From: Closterium sp. NIES-65
Lineage: Eukaryota; Streptophyta; Zygnematophyceae; Desmidiales; Closteriaceae
NCBI GenBank assembly: GCA_948144175.1
Contig: CANXME010002549.1
Coordinates: forward strand, 558,001 to 622,000
Reading direction: 5' to 3'
Length of the DNA: 64,000 nt
Positions 21,149-32,742 of this stretch are shown here, piece after piece. The notes beneath the pieces were generated by a model. It ran no database searches, was not told where the DNA came from, and was given only the letters and a program-made list of their open reading frames with translations. A program made the translations under genes and the position numbers. Position 1 is the first letter of the stretch. The number at the start of each line of letters is the position of its first letter.

Positions 21149-24100
21149 GGCCTGAGGCGAGGAGTACGTGAAGCCGAAGCGCTGAAGGACCTGCTGCACC
21201 ATGTGTGAACGAGTCAGGGTAATGGTGCGGCGGACTCTGTCCCGGGTGATCTGCAAGCCAAGGTAGCTCCGCAGTTCACCAAGGTCTGTGCACGTGTGTC
21301 TCTTCTGCAGCTCGGACTTCACGTAGGCGAGTCCAGCAGTGTCAGCTGTGGCAAAGAGCAAGTCGTCGACGTACACAAGGATGTAGAACGGCGGCAGAGA
21401 GGTGTCGGTGCGTAGAAACAGCGACGGGTCGGCAGTAGAAGGAGCAAACCCAAGAGCCGCAAGCGTAGTCCTCAGTGTGTCGTGCCACTCACGCGGCGCC
21501 TGGCGGAGACCGTAGAGTGGACGCCGGAGGCTCCACTGGGTACCAGGAGGGAACGACCCAGTGAAGCCAGGTGGGCGGCGCAGCCAGATCTCGTCGTGCA
21601 GGCTCCCCTGCAAGAAAGCTGTGCTGAAGTCGAGAGAGTGTAGCTCGTAGTCACGGTGAGCAGCAATGTGCAGCAGTACCCGAAGAGTGGTCATCTTCGG
21701 GGTGGGGGAGAAGGTCTGAAAGTAGTCAACTCCCTGCCGCTGACTGAAGCCACGAGCCACGTAACGCGCCTTGAAGACAGGCGGAGAACCCGGCGGCCGC
21801 TTCACCCTGAAGATCCACATGCCACTGACGATGTTCGCCCCAGGAGGGGGGACAGCGTCAACGTAGGTGCTTGTGGACTTCCAGGAAGCCATCTCTGCAT
21901 CCATAGCTGCCTGCCACTGAGAGGAGTAGGGACCCTCTATCGCCTCAAGGACGTCCGTGCCAAGGGCACACTCACCCCCGTCGGACGGAGGACAGATAGA
22001 CTCAGACTCAGCGACAAGACTAGCAGCGTAGTCTAGGCGACAGCGAGCAGCAAAGTCGACGAGCTCAGCAACTAGGGCAAACGCAGCAGTGGACTCAAAA
22101 GAAGGGTCAGTGACGACAGTAGCAAGGAGACGCGTGACAGTAGGACTAGCAGCACGAAGAGAGTCCGACTCCGGGTCGGCAAGAGCAGGAAGAGAGGACT
22201 AAGGAGGAGAAGGCAAAGGGGCACGTAGAGGAGCAATGGACGGACGCAGAGACATCCTGTGTGTGCCAGGGACAGGAGGAGGACGCTGACGCGAAACACG
22301 ACCACTAGCGCGAGCAGCACGAACAGGCGACGTAGGGCGAGACGCAGGCTCACGACGCTCAGCAAGACCTCCAGTAGGACCACTGTAGGGAGAAGGAGCA
22401 GGCAAAGGGGAGGTAGGCTGCAACTGTAATTGTGACGGGACAGGCAGTGGACACTCTAAGTGAGGAGGAGGACCAGTAGAAGGCGGAAGACCAAGAACCT
22501 GCTGCAGGAGTGGAACGAAGTACAGTCGAGGCCGCGCGGCGACGCCAGACACAGCAGGGACAGCACAAGTACCCCCTGTAGGAGCACCCGCTCCAGCAGC
22601 ACCTCCAGTAGCTCTAGAACCTCCAGCAGCACCAGGAGTACCCCCAGCAGGACCGCCAGCGGTAGTCTCAGCTTCAACACCCTCAGCAGCACCAGCTCCA
22701 GTCGAACCCGCAGGCCCAGCAGCTCCAGTACTCCCAGTACGAGCACCTCCGGGACCCGCGACAGCAGCACCTTTAGTAGCCGAAGAACCTCCAGCACCAG
22801 CAGCACGGCTCCAGTGCCGGGCAAACCACTCACGCAGCTCCTGTGGAGAGAGTGGGTCCCGGCGAGACGAAGCACCCGGAGAACCTCCTGGCGGAGCACC
22901 TCCAAGCTCAGCACCCCCAGGCACAGCACCCCCAGGCGTAGCACACCCACGCTCAGCACCCCCAGGCTCAGCACCCCCAGGCCCAGCACCCCGAGGTGTA
23001 GCACCCCCAGGCTCAGCACCCCCAGGCTCAGCACCCCTTGGCCCAGCACCCCCAGGCTCAGCACCCCCAGAGTCAGCACCCCCAGGCTCAGCACCTCCAA
23101 AGTCAGCACCCCTAGGCTCAGCACCCTCAGCAGCACCAAAGTCACCAGTGACCTCGACAGGCTCGACTGCGTCTACCTGGGACACACCTGAAGGGGACGG
23201 ACCCTGAGGGGGGAGGGGGTCTACCGGAGGGGGACCTGGTACAAGGAAGAGCGGCAGTGGGGGGAGGGACGGGGTGCGGTAGGGGAAGAGGCGGTAGTAG
23301 GGGACCGACTCGTCAAACGTGACGTCCTGGGAGGACAGAACACGGCGAGAGGTGGGGTGGTAGAACTGCCATCCAGGCGCGTCAGGGGGGAACCCCAGGA
23401 AGACGCAAGGAGCAGCACGAGGGGACAGCTTGTCCGCAGACAAGTCGCGGACAAACGCCCAAGATCCCCAGACCCGGAACGCCGACGCATCGCCAACCTT
23501 CCTAGTCCACAGCAAGGTTGGGGAGGTCTCCGGCCTGGAGACTCAGGGGTGTAGGTTAATCTGATGCGCCGCGTACCTCACCGCAAGCGGCCATAGAAAA
23601 TGGGGAGCAGCCGCATGCATCATAGACGTACGAGCGACGTCCATGACCATGCCAATGCAGCGCTCAGCAATCCCATTTTGTTGCGGGGAGTCCGGAAGCG
23701 TGAAGGTCTGACGGATGCCTCGTGCACGACAGTAGGCTCTCAGAAGTCTAGAGGAAAACTCTACGCCTCTATCCGAGTGCAGACGCAGAACAGGAAAGTC
23801 CGAGCCAAAGCTCTGCCTGAGCTGGAGACGAGCTGCGCGGATCCAGTCGATCAGCACCTCAGTGACATCACCCTTGCTGCGCAAGGGGAAGACTGCGGTG
23901 TAACGCGAGTAGTCGTCAACAACGAGCAGGAAGTAGCGCTCGTGACCTTGTCCACGGACGCGGGCTGGGATCCACACGTCCATGTGAAGCGTCTACAACG
24001 GGGCCTGTGTCGGAGGAAACTGGGAGGAGTGAGGGGCAGCACGCTGGCGCCCCTCGACACAGAGGACACAGGTAGGGCCAGGGCCCTGAGGAAGGGGAGG

Positions 24101-24868
24101 GAGGGACCGGGGGAGACCAGAGACAAGAAGACGGGAGGCCATGCCTATGAGTCGAAGCAGAGAGGGGTGACCAAGGCGGTGGTGCCAGAGGAGAGTCTCA
24201 TGAGACAGGAGACGACACGAACAGGGGGCAGACTCAGGACCAGACCTGGACGCTGCAGCAAACACCTGACCCGACGCAGCTACCCTACCAGACTCAACAG
24301 TTGGAGAAGACGCAGTGGTCAGTGTGTACAGGCTAGACCCCGGCTGACGGGTGAACGTAGCCAGGTGTCGGCCTGTGCTAGCCTCTGTGCAGTGCGTCAC
24401 CCGCTGACGCGCAGGAGTGAACTGGTGGACTCCCCCATCCTGTAGGTCAGCACCACTCACCAGGTTCGTAGAGAACGACGGTAGGTAGAGACCTGACAGG
24501 GTGCCAGAGGGAGCCGCCGGACACGGGAGGACTGTGGAGAAGTGAGACAGGACAGGACCCCCAGAGGGGTCAGCGAGAGACACCGCAACCGGCCGACTAA
24601 GCGGCGTGAGTGTGGTGCGGTCCCGAAAGAAGGAGCGAGAAGCCCCAGAGTCAAGGGTGAAGGTGAGGGAGGCCGAAGCCGACGTAATACCTGAGAGCGC
24701 AGACTCACCAGTACCTGAGGACGCAGACGCACTAGCACCTAGAGCAGCTGCGTCGCAAGCACCTAGGGCAGCCGCCTCACCAGGACCTAGAGCAGTTGTC
24801 TCAATGCCCGGATCGGGCGGGAAACACCGGTAACAGTCACCATCATCACTTATAGACACACCATACAT
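21149..24868 (-). pseudogene. Copia-G protease, integrase and RT (several frames)
   Basis: 24868-23993 carries the protease (FTLDSGASRSFFRDRTTLTP) and pre-integrase finger (HHRLGHPSLLRL ... CVLCVEG). 23983-23543 is the integrase core, with LHSDRGVEFSS and SPQQNGIAER. 23515-22199 has the integrase C-terminus, GGAEP linker and region before RT. 21904-21149 is RT with YVDDLLFATADT intact. Frames are separated by stops, one of them at 23990-23992. The domains are the Ty1/copia order PR-IN-RT. Confidence 0.87.
22895..23135 (-). repeat. Copia-G linker: 15-bp GGAEP-type repeat
   Basis: CACCCCCAGGCTCAG-type units on the plus strand; variants GGADS, GGATP and GGAER on the coding strand. Confidence 0.8.
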
Positions 24869-25147
24869 GGCAGAAAGAATAGCATCAAAGTCAAGATCAT
24901 AGATGGCAACACCCGCCCTAGACAGCTCGCCCCAGCGAGGGATCTCTGTGACCTCCGGGAACTGGTGACGCCACGCGTCCGTCAGGCGGCCAAAGCAGCG
25001 TTGGGTGGGGTGCGCACCCCCACACAGCTCACCCGCACGGTCGCCGGTGCGCAGGACGTAGGTGCACGGACCAAAACCCCCACCCCGCTGGCGTGCAGTG
25101 TACCACTCATAGAGCTGCTGACGGGACAGGGTCTCACGACCGCGCTG

Positions 25148-26251
25148 CTACTGCTGGCGCGGACCACCACCGAAGCCACTCCTCTGCGTAGACCCGCGAC
25201 CAGCTCCACCGCCACCCCCGCCGCCTCCGCCGCCTCCGCCGCCTCCGCCACCTCCGCTACTACCGCCGCCTCCGCCGCCTCCTCCACCGCCGCCACCTCC
25301 GCCACCTCCGCTCCCACCACCACCGCCACCGCCGCCTCCGCCTCCACTGCCGCCACTAACACCTCCACCCCCACCTCCACTCCCACCGCCACCCCCACTC
25401 CCCCCGCCGCCTCCACCTCCACCTCCACCGCCCCCGCTCGCTCCTCCAGCGCCCCTGCCCCCCTTGCCCTTGCCAGAGCGGCGTCTCCCGCTAGGGGCAG
25501 ACGCTGCACCGACCGACTCAAGACCAAGGAGGTCGGCCGCAGCAGCAGAGGCAACAGAGGGCAGAAGGGGGGAGGGGGAACACCCCTCAAAGATGGGGGT
25601 GCGCGGGTCACCACGAGAGGCCCCTACAGCGACTATGCTCTTCTTCGCCGCTAGGAGGGCCTTCTCGAGGAGGTCAACAGTGAGTGTGGTGGGACAGACT
25701 GAAAGGAAGTGGTCCCTGACTACGCGAAGGGAGTCAGGGAGGCGAGTGACTATGTAGTAGAGAGTGATGTACATGGGGGGGGGGTTCTTGGCGCAGAATT
25801 CAGCAGGAAGCGCAGCGCGGTAGCGAGTGTCACTAGTGCGGAGGTGCGTAATGAGGTCAGCGACTGTGGGAAAGGCAGCAAGTTCAGGGAAGAGGTACGG
25901 TAGCATGAGACGGCTTAGTGCAGCAGTGGCAGGGGAGGAGTAGCGTGCAACTACAGCGTCGTACAAGGTCTGAGCACTCTTGTACTGACTAAAGTGCGCA
26001 CGCTCGGAGGTAGGGAGGTGGCGACACACAGCAAGACGTGCAGCAGCGTCGCGTGTGGCCCACTGGGAGCAAACAGTGGCGTCAGCATCAGCAGCAGGGG
26101 CAGGAGAGGCGCCAGAGGTGAGGTCAAAGAGAGAGAGACCATCTGCCCTATCGCACTGTAAGAACAGCTGCAGGTCATCTACCCAGACGTCAAAGTCAAT
26201 GGCCTGACCCTCAGAGTCAAAAGCGAGGACACTAGGGGTAGCCATGACCAC
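25148..26251 (-). pseudogene. Copia-G gag
   Basis: A 367-codon open frame (MVMATPSVLAFDSEGQAIDF). The gag domain spans about residues 3-260 without a stop, followed by a very long Gly/Ser run (about 270-355). It ends at a stop at 25148-25150, just before the zinc-knuckle segment that continues on the other side (25140-24965). Relatives have Gln there, so this is a nonsense change inside the QQQQ stretch. Gag itself looks intact. Confidence 0.87.
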
Positions 26252-26254
26252 AGT

Positions 26255-27280
26255 AGACTAGCAGTGCAAACATTAGGGAAAGGGCAGTGCAATGACAGAG
26301 GCGATGTGCTCACCAGACGGGGCTGCTCGGGCGGCTCGGCGGTAGGGCGGCTCGGCAGCTCGGCGGCTCGGCTGCTGGGATGCTCGGCAGCTCGGCGGTA
26401 GGGCGACTCAGCGGCGCGACGCCTCAGCTGCAGTGCAGCTGGGCGGCTCGGTCAGTGCGGCTCGGCGGCTGGGCGGCTCGGCTGCTCTGCCGCTGGGCGG
26501 CTCGGTTGTGCTGCTGCAGGGGAGCGCGGCGGTTGGCTGCTCGGCTGGGTGAGGCGGCTCGGGCGGCTCGGGTGGCGGGCGGCGCTGCAGCAGGTGAAGG
26601 GGCCGAAGGTAAGGTGGCGGGGCCGCAGGTAAGGTGGCGGGGCCGCAGGTAAGGCGGTGAAGCCGCAAGTAGGGTGGCGGGGCCGCTGGTAGGGTGGCGG
26701 GGCCGCAGGTAAGGCGGCGGGGCCGCAGGTAGGGTGGCGGGGCCGCTGGCAGGGTGGCCGGGCCGCAGGTAAGGTGGCGGGGCCGCAGGTAAGGTGGCGG
26801 GGCCGCAGGTAAGGCGGCGAAGCCGTTGGTAAGGCGGCGGAGCCACGGGTAGGGTGGTGGAGCCGCAGGTAAGGTGGCAGAGCCACGGGTAGGTTGGCGG
26901 GGCCGCAGGTAAGGTGGCGGGGCCGCAGCAAAGGGCGGTGGGACCGCAGAGGACGGCGGCATGTCGTACGGGCGGCACGCGATGCCGCGAAGGGCGGCGA
27001 CGGGCCGGTACGGGCGGCGACGGGCCGGGACGGGCGGCGCAAGGGCGGCGACGGGCGGCGACGGGCCGGTACGGGCGGCGCTAAGGGCGGCGACGGGCCG
27101 CGTAGGGTGGCGACGGGCCGCTAAGGGCGGCGACGGCCGAGCAAGGGCGGCGTAAGGGAGGCCGCTAGGGGCGACGCAACGGGGCCGAAGGAGGCCTAAG
27201 CGAGGTGCGCTCTGGGCGGGAAAAAAAAAACTTCGATTTTGGTGGGCCCTAAGAACAGTTCTCACGAGGGAACTTGCTCG
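26255..27280 (-). repeat. Copia-G leader: GC-rich tandem repeats
   Basis: GGCGGCTCGG units at 26330-26560, then about sixteen 18-bp units of the type GGTGGCGGGGCCGCAGGTAA (26590-26930) and GGCGGCGACGGGCCG units (26990-27140). The hairpin next to the primer site, with GTTCTC/GGGAAC arms, has one mismatch on the RNA strand. Confidence 0.8.
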
Positions 27281-27286
27281 ATACCA

Positions 27287-27414
27287 TGAGAAGAAACGAG
27301 AATGGATAAACTATGAATGAAGTGGGTACAAGTACTAACCCTAATTGGGTTGTACCCCCTATGGGATACCCCACTACAGCCTACACAAATGTATAAGCTA
27401 TATAAAGTTCCGAC
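27287..27414 (-). repeat. Copia-G 5' LTR
   Basis: 128 bp; starts TGTCGGAACTTTATATAGCT on the coding strand and ends CTTCTCA, followed by the TGGTATCGAGC primer-binding site. Confidence 0.88.
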
Positions 27415-27521
27415 AGCATGTGTGACCATTCGCGTGATTTGTTACTTGTTAGTAACTGAATCCGTGACACCGATGCAATGACTGTACACGTCACTTTTTT
27501 TGGGTTGCGTAGCAACCTTAT

Positions 27522-27628
27522 ACATTCGTTTTCACTTTTAGGTTGGCTGATGTGAACAGTGATAACCCTCCAAGATTTCGGAAGAAAACACTGTTCACAT
27601 AAGTTACCCTACAAGTGAAACCAAATGT
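27522..27628. repeat. Imperfect inverted repeat, 40-bp arms with 27-bp loop
   Basis: Arms 27522-27561 and 27589-27628 match at 33 of 40 positions by eye. The inner 12 bases (ATGTGAACAGTG / CACTGTTCACAT) are perfect. A smaller perfect hairpin, GGTTGC-GTA-GCAACC, lies just upstream at about 27503-27517. It could be a fold-back transposon remnant or a hairpin RNA precursor. Nothing in the sequence decides between them. Confidence 0.75.
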
Positions 27629-27772
27629 GTCCAATCATCCATAATCGTCGATAAGTACGGCGAATGGAATAATTGGACAAACTCTCCGTACAAATGACGA
27701 AACAAAAAAACAAACAAAAAAACAAATCAGCATGACGATCTGAAAGCACACACACGATGCATTCGACACACT

Positions 27773-28163
27773 CCGAAACAGACACAAACTACCTGACCGC
27801 ACACGAACTTGCTAAAAAGCGTTTGACAATCAAGAATGTGTCAAGGCTAATGCTAAATGCATCGATGATGATGCAACAGAGGTCGATATGGTGCGGAAGG
27901 GGCGAGCAAAGCTGCCCCACCGACGATCACAACCCCAGTTGCATACACGAGGCACTCAACACCAATCCCCGAAACAGACACAAATGACAACACACAAACT
28001 TGCACAAAAACGCTGAACACTAAACAGTTGTGAATGCTTCAAGGCGAATGCTAAATGCATCGATGATGCAACAGAGGTTGATATGGTGCTGAAGGGGCGA
28101 GCAAAGCTGCCCCTCCGACGATCACAACCCCAGTTGCATACACGAGGCACTCAACACCAATCC
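27773..28163 (+). repeat. Tandem duplication, two units of about 196 bp
   Basis: Unit 1 (27773-27968) and unit 2 (27969-28163) both start CCGAAACAGACACAAA. They share ATGCTAAATGCATCGATGAT and GGGGCGAGCAAAGCTGCCCC, an internal palindrome. A third partial start is at 28164. No coding potential is convincing. Confidence 0.85.
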
Positions 28164-28184
28164 CCGAAACAGACACAAACAACA

Positions 28185-28790
28185 CCAACATGTATGGACA
28201 GACACATGCAAGCTCACTCACACACACACCTACACACACACACCTACACGCACACGCATACAAACACAAAAGCTTACTACCGCTATTGAACATGCAATGC
28301 AAGCGTAACGAATGAGCCCAGCCTGTATAAATAATCGTTAATCTGTCCCAGATTCCCCTCCCTCCCTCCCTTGTCTCCCATCCCCCCCTCCCTTCCAATA
28401 TCCCCTATTTTATTCGACCCTCTCGTCTCTGTTTACCCTCTCTCAAAACCCCCCCCCCCCCTTTCTCCACAAGAAAAGCCAAATAGTGCAAACAGCGCAA
28501 ACAGCGCATGCAACTCACACTCCCTGCACAAGAAAGCACAAACAGCACAAACAGCGCATGCAACTCACACTCCCTGGACAAGAAAGAAAAAACAGATAGT
28601 GCAGCTAACACTTCCTGCACAAACAAAAACAAACAATCACAGGAATGCAGCCCACCCGAGCACAAGAAACGAGGTAAGAGTTATAACAAGGCGCTGATGA
28701 AGAATGAAGTACAAAAATAAAGATGAGGGACGAAAGCAATCAAATTTGACATCGATTCGGTAAAAGATATCGTGTCGTCACACATACCAC
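28185..28790. other. Non-coding stretch with CA repeats, a C-run and short duplicated units
   Basis: CA-rich simple repeat at 28208-28275, a C homopolymer at about 28449-28462, and a roughly 50-bp unit containing AACAGCGCATGCAACTCACA repeated twice at about 28490-28580. No gene is recognised. Confidence 0.6.
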
Positions 28791-28809
28791 GCCAACATGC
28801 ACGCAATAC

Positions 28810-30170
28810 CTCGCTGCCACCCTCGCCTTCACCTTGACACTCTCATCCTCACACCTCACTCTCGCACTCACTTTCCAACTCACGTACACACTATCGCTCC
28901 CAACTTCTGTTATACACGCTCACAGAAACACACACTCCCTACACTCTCACACTCACACAAAACTCGCATGCACTAGCACGCACACTCGCACGCACCCTTG
29001 CACGCACCCTCGCACTCACCCTCAAACTCATCTTCGCACTCATGTTCGCACGTACCCTCGCTCTCACCCTCGCACTTACCATTGCACTCACACCCGCACC
29101 CTCGCACTCACCTTTGCACTCACTTTCGCACACTCACTTGCACTCACACTCATACTCACACTCACTCTCTCACTCTAACACTTGCTCTTGCACTGACCCT
29201 TGCACTCACCTTCGCATTCACTCTCGCACTCATGCTCGCACTTCCTCTCGCATTCACCCTCGTACACACACTCTTATGCACCCTCAAGAGCATGCGTGCA
29301 CTCACTCGCACTCACACCCGCACTCATTCTCTCACACTCTCTCGCACTCACGCTCGCAACCACTCACAAACACACAAGTACTTCTAACCGTTTTGAGACA
29401 CACTCACAGAAACACACACATAAACCCTCACGCTCACCTTCGGACTCGCGCTCGCGCTCGCCCTTGCACTCATCCGAACACGCACACGCACACACAGCCG
29501 CTCGTACACTCGAACTCAACTCGCACACACACCCACGCTCGCACCTACAGCCACGCCCACACTCACGCTCGCACTCCTTCTCTCAGTCCTGCTCGCCCTC
29601 ACTCTCCCACTCTCTCTTGCACATACTCGTACTCACCCTCGCACTCACTCTTACACTCACACCACGATCACCCTTGCATGCACTCAACATTGCAGCCACC
29701 AACTCACTCACTCAGCCTCACACTCTCGCACTCACTCTTCACTCACACAAATATACTCTCAGCTCTTCTTTGACACTTACAAAAACACACACACCCTTGC
29801 ATATGTCCTCTCGCTCACCCTCACACACACTCAATCGCACCCTCGTGCTCCCTTGCACTCTACCTCGCACGCACACACACAATCACGCGCGCACTCACCC
29901 TCAAACTCGCCCTCGCACTCACACTCACACTCACTCTCAAACTTGCTTTCTCACTCACCTTCTCACTACTCTCGCACTCACTCATGCGCTTGCTCTCTAA
30001 TTCAACCTCGCACTCGCCCTTCCGCCCACAACTGCACTCACCCTCGCGCGCATCTCACTCTCGCACTCACACCCACACAAGCACCTAGATTCACACCCGC
30101 ACTCACCCTCTCGCACACTCTCGACTCGCCCTTGCAACCACTCACACCCACTCACGCCCTAAGCACAAGC
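28810..30170. repeat. 1.35-kb low-complexity tract of CTCGCACTCAC-type units
   Basis: Plus strand built from degenerate 6-12 bp units such as CTCGCACTCACC and CACACTCAC. It has extremely few G residues, so it is strongly strand-asymmetric. Open frames in it are all His/Ser/Thr/Leu/Arg repeats and are explained by the composition. I do not call any gene. Confidence 0.85.
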
Positions 30171-30174
30171 GCAC

Positions 30175-30440
30175 ACGGTGCAGAGCCCTAATCGCAAGCG
30201 ACATAAGCGCCTTAGGGGGTAGTATTCAAGGCGCTCGCGCCATAAGGGCAAGGGCGTTGAGCGCTAACACCTACGGCGCCCGCGCCAACGGCGCAAGCGC
30301 CTTTGGGGCCAGCACTCATGGCGCTCAAGCCCAAGGCCCCAGCGCCCTAAGCCAAACGCCTAAGGATCCAGCGCCCACGGGGTCCGCGCCAATGGCGCAA
30401 GGGCACAGGGCTCCTGTGCCCACGGCACCAGGCTACAGCA
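30175..30440. repeat. GGCGC-rich short repeats
   Basis: Degenerate units of GGCGCAAGCGCC, CCAGCGCCC and similar, a diverged outlier of the minisatellite at 31090-31815. Confidence 0.65.
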
Positions 30441-31089
30441 AAGCCATAGGTTTCGAATTTCACAGTAAGCGCACTAAACACCAACAAGCAGGTGGCGCTA
30501 GCTCACAAAACGCAAGTGCATCACACTACGAAAGCGTGTTTCAGCCAAGCATCCTAGAAGCCACTCACAATAGGTCACAATGCGCAAACATTCTTTTCTT
30601 ACAGATCTCAGCATCCGTACTTCTCTAAAACTCAACCAACCCCTGCCCTTTCCTTCTCTCTCTATCGCTCTTTCTCTAACTCTCCCTCTCTCTTACTCAC
30701 CATTCACCCTATTTCTCTCCCTCTCGCTATCTCCACTCCTCTAACCCTTTTCGCTCACCTGTGCCGACGATGCTCGCACCCAGCGTTGCTGCTTCCGCCG
30801 CCGATAAGAGCCCTCGCATGTGAAATCTCTGGACGGCGAGTGTCGGGAACGGGCGGGAAAGGGGAGGGTGATAGTTATGAGCATGTGCGCGTGATATCAA
30901 CAAATGCAAGGCATGTGCATACGACGATTTCGCGCTTTGCACTAGAATGCGAGGGAAACCGCATAGTGCCAAACCAACGAATGCAAGGCCGGCGGGCTTG
31001 GCGCTAGAGAACACCCAAGGCGCCATCGGCCTACGCCGCAGCGCCTTAGGCACGAGCGCTCTAGGGACATCGCCCTAGGTTCTAAGCGC
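30441..31089. other. Stretch without a recognisable gene
   Basis: Contains a pyrimidine-rich tract (about 30640-30740, CTCTCTCTATCGCTCTTTCT) and mixed sequence. Open frames up to 108 codons show no family resemblance that I can name. Confidence 0.5.
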
Positions 31090-31815
31090 CCACAGCGTCA
31101 TCGCCCACGCTGCCAGTGCAGACGGCGACAGCGCCCACGGCGCCAGCGCCAGCGCGCAAAAGCGCCAGCGCCAGCGCCCACGGCGCCATGCGCCAGCGCC
31201 AGCGCGCAAAGGCGCCAGCGCCAGCGCGCAAAGGCGCCAGCGCCAGCGCCCAAACGCGCAAGCACCAGCGCGCAAAGGCGCCAGCGCCCAAAGGCGCAAG
31301 CACCAGCGCGCAAAGGCGCCAGCGCCAGCGCCCACGGCGCCATGCGCCAGCGCCAGCGCGCAAAGGCGCCAGCGCCAGCGCGCAAAGGCGCCAGCGCCAG
31401 CACCCAAACGCGCAAGCACTAGCGCGCAAAAGCGCCAGCGCCAGCGCCAGCGCCCACGGCGCCAAAATGCGCCACGCCAGCGCCAGCGCCCACGGCGCCA
31501 TGCGCCAGCGCCAGCGCGCAAAGGAGTCAGCGCCAGCGCCCAAACGCACCAGCGCCAACGCCCAAACGCGCAAGCACCAGCGCGCAAAGACGCCAGCGCC
31601 GAAAGGCGCAAGCACCAGCGCGCAAAGGCGCCAGCGCTTGCGACAGCGCCCACAGCGCCATGCGCCAGCGCCAGCGCGTAAAGGCGCCAGCGCCAGCGCC
31701 CAAAGGCACCAGCGCCAGCGCCCAAAGGCACAAGCACCAGCGCGCAAAGGCGCCAGCGCCTGCGCCCAAAGGCGCCAGCGCCAACGGCGCGCGCGCCCAA
31801 CGGCGCCAGCGACTT
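31090..31815. repeat. GCGCCAGC minisatellite, about 0.7 kb
   Basis: Units of 6-22 bp built from GCGCCAGCGCCAGCGCGCAA and CCCACGGCGCCATGCGCCAG. Longer blocks (about 160 bp containing CGCAAAGGCGCCAGCGCC and ACGGCGCCATGCGCC) recur two to three times. All six frames are partly open for this reason. Confidence 0.85.
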
Positions 31816-32050
31816 ACGCACAAGGCCGAGTGCTCTATTATATGCTATTGCGTAATGCACGAGGGAGGACAAGCGCTCTAGGCGCGCAGCTTAGACACTA
31901 ACAAGGTAGCATTCGTTAGTACCTGAGGTAGTTGACTTTCTTGATTGATATCGCGAAAGTTGGAAAGGGCGTGAGAGAAAGCCTCGAGGGCAACATAGGG
32001 AGGAGCGGTTGGGTGGGAGGGCAACAAAACCCTAGCCAGCTGGGTGATAA
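31816..32050. other. Flank of TRIM-2, nothing recognised
   Basis: Single-copy-looking sequence that ends in GATAA, the left copy of the TRIM-2 target duplication (32046-32050). Confidence 0.5.
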
Positions 32051-32179
32051 TGTCAGAATATTATCTTATGCTCTAGCCTGTAGTGGGGTGCTCTATAGCG
32101 AGTACAACCCTTCTATGGTTTGCTATTTGTATCCCCATTTCTGCTAGTTCAACCCTCCTTCTTTCTTCAAACTTTGTCA
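32051..32179 (+). repeat. TRIM-2 5' LTR
   Basis: 129 bp, starts TGTCAGAATATTATC and ends AACTTTGTCA. It differs from 33426-33554 by only a couple of bases, indicating a young insertion. Confidence 0.93.
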
Positions 32180-32708
32180 TGGTATCAGAGCAGGTCGATC
32201 CCCTTGGATCGATCCTGTGGGTGGGTTACCACCTCGCTTCCGCTGCTACTTTTTCCTCCCGCCGTGCGCCCCGAGGCGCGCGGCGGTTTTCTGCCCGCCG
32301 TGCGCCCCGAGGCGCGCGGCGGTTCTCTGCCCGCTGTGCGCCCCGAGGCGCGCGGCGGGCGTCTGCCTCGCGGCGTTCGCCGCGTCCCGCTCTGGAGGCG
32401 TCGCGACGGGCGACGGGGACCCGTCGCGGCCCCGCCGCCCTACTCCGATCGCGACCCCGCCACCTTCGGTCGCGGCCCCGCCACAGACCCGTCGCGGCCC
32501 CGCCACCTCCGGTCGCGGCCCTGCCGCCTCGCGTCGCGGCCCAGCCGCCTTCGGTCGCGGCCCCGCCAACTCCGGTCGCGGCCCCGCCAACTCCGGTCGC
32601 GGCCCCGCCAATTCCGGTCGCGGCCCCGCCAACTCCGGTCGTGGCCCCGCCACCGACCCGTCGCGGCCCCGCCACCGACCCGTCGTGGCCCCGCCGCCCC
32701 ACTTCGCG

Positions 32709-32742
<34 letters not shown>

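Larger units (their letters stand above)
21149..27414 (-). mobile_element. Copia-G: Ty1/copia element lacking its 3' end
   Basis: It reads right to left from the 5' LTR (27287-27414) through leader, gag, protease, integrase and linker to RT. It stops about 230 bp past the YVDD motif at the junction with Copia-F. RNase H and the 3' LTR are missing. An internal deletion of RT-proximal sequence occurs near 21945, where the GPYSSQWQAAMD block joins directly to the LEDVLGT region. Confidence 0.88.

Noticed and set aside
28834..30000. Long overlapping open frames rich in His, Ser, Thr and Leu
   Set aside because: They occur in several frames at once and are fully explained by the CTCGCACTCAC low-complexity tract.
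28810..30170. Interstitial telomere repeat
   Set aside because: The unit is CTCGCACTCAC-like, not TTTAGGG or its complement, and is degenerate.
31075..31901. Open frames of 220-265 codons on both strands (Ala/Arg/Trp or Ala/Ser/Lys-rich)
   Set aside because: They are translations of the GCGCCA minisatellite; no start context, domain or codon evidence supports a gene.
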